Assembly: GCF_025947345.1 (NCBI RefSeq)
Contig: NZ_CP110011.1
Span: 2,604,001 to 2,668,000 of the forward strand
Source of the DNA: Flavobacterium sp. N502536
Lineage (GTDB): Bacteria; Bacteroidota; Bacteroidia; Flavobacteriales; Flavobacteriaceae
Direction: 5' to 3'
DNA length: 64,000 nt
Of the stretch, positions 60,438 through 64,000 are shown piece after piece; positions within the stretch are counted from its first letter, which is position 1; every line of letters starts with the position of its first letter. The position numbers were made by a program, and so were the translations under genes. The notes beneath the pieces are model-generated. The model was not told the origin of the DNA and did no database searches. It saw only the letters and a list, made by a program, of their open reading frames with translations.

Positions 60438-62504
60438 TTGATTTCACAAAGTACAATTGATTCTGTTTTTGAAACTGCTCGTGTAGAGGAGGTTATTGGT
60501 GATTTTGTTAATTTAAAACGAGCCGGAAGTAACTTCAAAGGCTTAAGTCCGTTCTCAGATGAGCGCTCTCCGTCGTTCATGGTATCACCTGCAAAAGGAA
60601 TCTGGAAAGATTTTAGTACCGGAAAGGGAGGGAATTCAGTCAAATTCCTGATGGAACACTCGCAGTTCACCTATCCGGAGGCGATTCGATACCTGGCAAA
60701 AAAATACAACATAGAAATAGAAGAAACGGAGCAGACCGATGCTGAAAAAGCGATGACTGATGTCCGTGAAAGCATGTATCTGGTTTCGGAATTTGCCAAA
60801 GAATATTTTCATAAAACACTTCTCAATTCAGAAGAAGGAAAAGCAATTGGACTTTCTTATTTTAAAGAAAGAGGTTTTACCAATGAGACCATCAAAAAAT
60901 TTAGTTTAGGTTATTCGCCGGAAACCTGGGATGCCCTTACCAAAGAAGCTTTGGGTAAAGGATACAAACTGGAGTTTCTGGAAAGCACGGGTTTAACAAT
61001 CGCAAGAGAAGATCGTCCGTTTGACAGGTTCAAGGGGCGTGTTATGTTCCCTATTGAAAGTATGTCCGGGCGTGTTTTGGGTTTTGGAGGGCGTATTTTA
61101 ACCAATGATAAAAAAGCGGCAAAATATTTAAACTCTCCAGAAAGTGATATTTACCATAAAAGTAAAGTGCTTTATGGAATTTTTCAGGCAAAACAGGCCA
61201 TCGCGAAGCAAAACAATTGTTATTTGGTTGAAGGGTACACCGATGTAATTCAGTTTCATCAGGCCGGAATCGAGAACGTTGTGGCTTCATCGGGAACCGC
61301 TTTAACACCCGATCAGATTCGTTTGGTCAATCGATTAACGCGAAATATAACCGTTCTTTTTGATGGGGATGCTGCCGGATTACGAGCTTCCGTTCGAGGA
61401 ATCGATTTGATTCTGGAAGAAGGTATGAACGTAAGAGTTTGTGCTTTTCCTGACGGAGAAGATCCGGACAGTTTTGCGCGTAAAAATTCGCATGATGATC
61501 TTGTTGCTTATTTAGAAGAAAACAGTAAAGATTTTATACAGTTTAAAGCCTCTCTTTTGATGAAAGAGGCTAAAAACGACCCTATAAAAAAGGCCGATCT
61601 GATTCGGGATATGGTCAATAGTATTGCTAAAATTCCGGACCGCATTCAGCGTGAAGTTTATACGCAGGAATGTGCCAGAATTATGGATATTTCTGAGCAG
61701 GTTTTGGTGAGTACTTTGGCGCAGCTCATTCAAAAGGATATTGCCGAAGTCAATAAAAAACAAAAGCAGGAACAAAAGCCTTTTGAAGTTTTCAGGAATC
61801 AAAGTCCAAAAAATACCGGCTATTCAGGAGGTGATCCCGATGATCCAAGAACTGGACCGCCCGAAGATTATTATCCGGGAGAGCCTGGATTTGCTCCACA
61901 GGAATCGGCTGAAAAAGTGGATATTTTATACCGTTTAGAACGTAAAGTAATTGAGATTTTATTGCTTTATGGAGATAAAACGGAAGAATTTGAAGATGTA
62001 CTTTTGAAAAACAACGATGAAGGCGAAGTTGTAATGGTCTCTGAAATGAGAGAATACAAAGTGTATGAGCGTATTTATTTGAGTTTACAGGAAGATGAAG
62101 TAGAGCTTTCGAACAATTTGTTCCGTGACATCTTTACCGATTTAATTGGGTTTTACAATCAGAATGAAAAATTCAGTCTTGAACAATATTTAATGCGTTT
62201 GCAGCCTGACTTTGCTCAGGAGGTTACGGATATTTTAATGGAAGATGAAAAGTTAGCCCTGCACGATTGGGAAGGTCAGAACATTTTTTCTAAAATGAAA
62301 CACGAAACCATTGCGCAGTATGTTACCGAAACGATTATGTCGATGCGTTGGTTTTTGGTTGATAAAATCATCCATGAATTAAAAAGCTCTATAAAACCTG
62401 ATAATTCAGATAATACAGAGCTTTTGTCTATGGTTGTCGATTACTCAAAATTAGTTAACTCATTCTCGAAAAAACTGGGTAGAGTAATGTCGAGATACCA
62501 TTAA
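60438..62504 (+). CDS. dnaG: DNA primase DnaG, zinc-binding domain lacking zinc ligands
   Basis: 688 residues starting at a TTG codon (60438) to give (M)ISQSTIDSVFETARVEEV; no ATG fits the conserved N-terminus. The Toprim core is intact: L-V-E-G-Y-T-D-V near residue 265 and L-F-D-G-D-A-A-G near 310. The N-terminal domain aligns with the zinc-binding domain, but the four Cys/His positions read S37, S40, D58 and T61 (L-S-P-F-S-D-E-R, W-K-D-F-S-T-G-K). The C-terminal helicase-binding part carries an acidic, proline-rich linker near residues 455-495. It overlaps the end of the convergent response regulator by 4 bp. Confidence 0.95.
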   Translation: MISQSTIDSVFETARVEEVIGDFVNLKRAGSNFKGLSPFSDERSPSFMVSPAKGIWKDFSTGKGGNSVKFLMEHSQFTYPEAIRYLAKKYNIEIEETEQTDAEKAMTDVRESMYLVSEFAKEYFHKTLLNSEEGKAIGLSYFKERGFTNETIKKFSLGYSPETWDALTKEALGKGYKLEFLESTGLTIAREDRPFDRFKGRVMFPIESMSGRVLGFGGRILTNDKKAAKYLNSPESDIYHKSKVLYGIFQAKQAIAKQNNCYLVEGYTDVIQFHQAGIENVVASSGTALTPDQIRLVNRLTRNITVLFDGDAAGLRASVRGIDLILEEGMNVRVCAFPDGEDPDSFARKNSHDDLVAYLEENSKDFIQFKASLLMKEAKNDPIKKADLIRDMVNSIAKIPDRIQREVYTQECARIMDISEQVLVSTLAQLIQKDIAEVNKKQKQEQKPFEVFRNQSPKNTGYSGGDPDDPRTGPPEDYYPGEPGFAPQESAEKVDILYRLERKVIEILLLYGDKTEEFEDVLLKNNDEGEVVMVSEMREYKVYERIYLSLQEDEVELSNNLFRDIFTDLIGFYNQNEKFSLEQYLMRLQPDFAQEVTDILMEDEKLALHDWEGQNIFSKMKHETIAQYVTETIMSMRWFLVDKIIHELKSSIKPDNSDNTELLSMVVDYSKLVNSFSKKLGRVMSRYH

Positions 62505-63130
62505 ATAATTTCTAAAGTCTTAGCTTTGTTTACTAAGTCAACTAAATTAGTAACATTTAATTTAGTCAATAATCTTAATTTGTAAGTACTGATTGTTTTT
62601 TCGTTCAGATTTAAGATTTTAGAGATTTCATTGTTTTTCTTACCATCACTTAAGTAACGTAAAACTTCGATCTCGCGATTTGAAAGTTTTCTGTACAAAC
62701 GCTCGCTTTTGCTTTGTTTAGCAATAAGCGCCATGTTTTTGCGTACTGTTTCGTTGATGATAATTTTTCCTTCGTGTACCTTAATAATAGAAAGACCTAA
62801 AGTTTCAAGTTTTTCTGTTTTGTGTACGTAACCGGAAACTCCTGCTTTGATAGCATTTGGAGCATACATTTGTTCAGCGAGGTCACTAAAAATTACAATT
62901 TTTGTTTTTGGGAAATTTTTCAGGATGGATTTTACTTCAAAAATACTTGAAAGTCCTTCCAGTTCCAGATCTAGGATCAGGATGTCGATTTCTTTCGTTT
63001 GAAGGATATCTCTAACCATTGAAAAATTGCCGACGTTGGCAACAATTGAAATTTGATCGTGGTCTTTAAAATAAGACTTAACGCCAAAGTGAGTCACAGG
63101 ATGATTGTCTGCAAGACATACTTTAATCAT
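62501..63130 (-). CDS. NarL/LuxR-type response regulator
   Basis: 209 residues. Receiver domain with the phospho-acceptor Asp in I-L-I-L-D-L-E near residue 55 and the conserved Lys in V-H-K-T-E near 103. LuxR helix-turn-helix at the C-terminus (L-S-N-R-E-I-E-V-L-R-Y-L-S-D-G-K-K-N-N-E-I-S). The acidic pocket near the N-terminus reads A-D-N-H-P. No kinase gene adjoins, so the partner lies elsewhere. Convergent with dnaG. Confidence 0.92.
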   Translation of the reverse strand: MIKVCLADNHPVTHFGVKSYFKDHDQISIVANVGNFSMVRDILQTKEIDILILDLELEGLSSIFEVKSILKNFPKTKIVIFSDLAEQMYAPNAIKAGVSGYVHKTEKLETLGLSIIKVHEGKIIINETVRKNMALIAKQSKSERLYRKLSNREIEVLRYLSDGKKNNEISKILNLNEKTISTYKLRLLTKLNVTNLVDLVNKAKTLEII

Positions 63131-63223
63131 AATTTTTACCTTTTTTAGAATTGTTCATGTTTTTGGAACTGTAAAATTAATAAATAAATTCTGTAATTAA
63201 TTGCAGACAAATGTTAAAAAGTA

Positions 63224-64000
63224 TTATTTTAACGTTTTTGGTATGATACAGACCGGAATTGGGTCCATTTTATGCTTGTTGCTGGTGTTTAAACGTTTAT
63301 AAATTTCAAAGACAATTTTCTCTCTTCCACTCAGATCAGCTCCCGTATTTCCTGACTCCGAGGTCAACATTGCCCATTCCAGTTCGTCATAACTGGCACC
63401 TAATTGGTCCTCATCGGTACGGTTGTCGCCAAATAATCCATCAGTAGGAGCTGCGGTTAAAATTGACTCCGGAATTGTTAAAAATGCTCCTAAAGCGTAT
63501 ACATCTGACTTCATTAAGTCGGCAATTGGACTTAAATCGACTCCACCGTCTCCATATTTAGTGTAAAATCCTACTCCAAAATCCTCTACCTTGTTTCCTG
63601 TTCCTGCTACAAGCAAACCATGAATTCCTGCTAAATAATACAAAGAAGTCATTCTTAAACGGGCACGTGTATTGGCCAGCGATAAATTTACTTTTGCTTC
63701 GTCATTTGTTTGAGGTACAGCACTTTTAAAAGCCTCAAAAGTGGCGGTTAAATCGGTTTCTACACTCGAAACATTCGGGAAACGTTTCTGAAGCTGCTCA
63801 ATATGCTCTCTTCCTCTTGAAACCTGATTTGCAGCCTGATGAATTGGCATTTCGACACAGAGGACTTTCAAACCCGTTTGCGCACATAAGGTAGAAGTGA
63901 CAGCAGAGTCAACTCCGCCTGAAATTCCAATTACAAAACCATTAACTTTTGCCTGGGTAGCATAATTTTTTAACCACTCTACAATGTGGGCGTTTACTTT
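63224..64000 (-). CDS. nadE: NAD+ synthase, N-terminus beyond the window
   Basis: The frame is open to base 64000; 258 residues are visible and only about the first eight of an ammonia-dependent type enzyme are likely missing. It amidates nicotinate adenine dinucleotide. The PP-loop I-S-G-G-V-D-S-A lies about 26 residues into the visible part, then V-S-R-G-R-E-H and the later Y-G-D-G-G-V-D-L-S-P and P-T-D-G-L-F-G-D. There is no glutaminase domain in the visible part. The apparent internal start at 63871 is not the true start, because the PP-loop lies upstream of it. Confidence 0.95.
   Translation of the reverse strand, partial: KVNAHIVEWLKNYATQAKVNGFVIGISGGVDSAVTSTLCAQTGLKVLCVEMPIHQAANQVSRGREHIEQLQKRFPNVSSVETDLTATFEAFKSAVPQTNDEAKVNLSLANTRARLRMTSLYYLAGIHGLLVAGTGNKVEDFGVGFYTKYGDGGVDLSPIADLMKSDVYALGAFLTIPESILTAAPTDGLFGDNRTDEDQLGASYDELEWAMLTSESGNTGADLSGREKIVFEIYKRLNTSNKHKMDPIPVCIIPKTLK

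Overview
The window is a chromosomal segment of a low-GC member of the Bacteroidota, almost certainly a Flavobacterium-type organism. The evidence is the gene content (type IX secretion plug protein, DUF5103 family; DUF5916 outer-membrane protein; carboxypeptidase-regulatory-domain secreted proteins; a DnaG whose zinc-ligand positions are not Cys/His), the near absence of Shine-Dalgarno sequences, promoters of the Bacteroidota form TTTG-N17-23-TAnnTTTG, and many imperfect inverted repeats between genes. There is no prophage, insertion sequence, CRISPR array or obvious genomic island; most of it is core genome.

Layout. 1-1.8 kb: a small redox/stress group on the minus strand (YceI, mono-cluster Fe-S protein, pirin); the yceI and pirin promoters share one 16-bp inverted-repeat motif at identical spacing. 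1.9-6.7 kb: glyoxylate shunt, aceB and aceA, divergent from a RamB/ScfR-like regulator, with a perfect 14-bp palindrome between them. 6.7-16.9 kb: housekeeping and accessory enzymes (Crp/Fnr regulator, DUF6370, PurT, U32 peptidase, DHFR-like reductase, NTF2-like lipoprotein, serine hydrolase, aminotransferase, fatty-acid desaturase, RsmG). 17-20 kb: an unrecognised protein and a LytS/LytTR two-component pair whose regulator is split by a -1 frameshift at a perfect A_AAA_AAG slippery heptamer. 20-31.7 kb: CocE/NonD hydrolase, PruA, ApaG, T9SS plug, SNF2 helicase, methyltransferase, Map, DUF445. 31.9-37.1 kb: a TetR-ABC-HlyD-TolC export operon whose ATPase has degenerate catalytic motifs. 37-44 kb: GpmI, a DUF5916 protein and two convergent L,D-transpeptidases overlapping by 12 bp.

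44-46.4 kb is repeat-rich: a 14-bp tandem array, two identical tRNA-Gly(TCC) genes each with its own promoter and terminator, a duplicated intergenic element, then peptidase E. 46.4-51.5 kb is a tightly overlapping operon of three related secreted proteins with carboxypeptidase-regulatory-like domains, a DUF6702 protein and, after a short gap, an M1 metallopeptidase. 51.7-55.1 kb: TatA, a PAP2 phosphatase, a 350-bp nested palindromic element, an O-methyltransferase, a LEA-like lipoprotein and a secreted YceI protein. 55.4-64 kb: RlmN, polyprenyl synthetase, an ECF sigma factor with a membrane partner and a beta-barrel-like protein, DnaG, a NarL-type response regulator and NadE, which is cut by the window end.

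The strongest leads for new biology are the shared YceI/pirin operator, the slippery-site LytTR regulator, the triplicated secreted-protein operon, the export ATPase with altered motifs, and the nested palindromes between genes. All functional statements come from reading the sequence and from recalled family knowledge; no database search was run.
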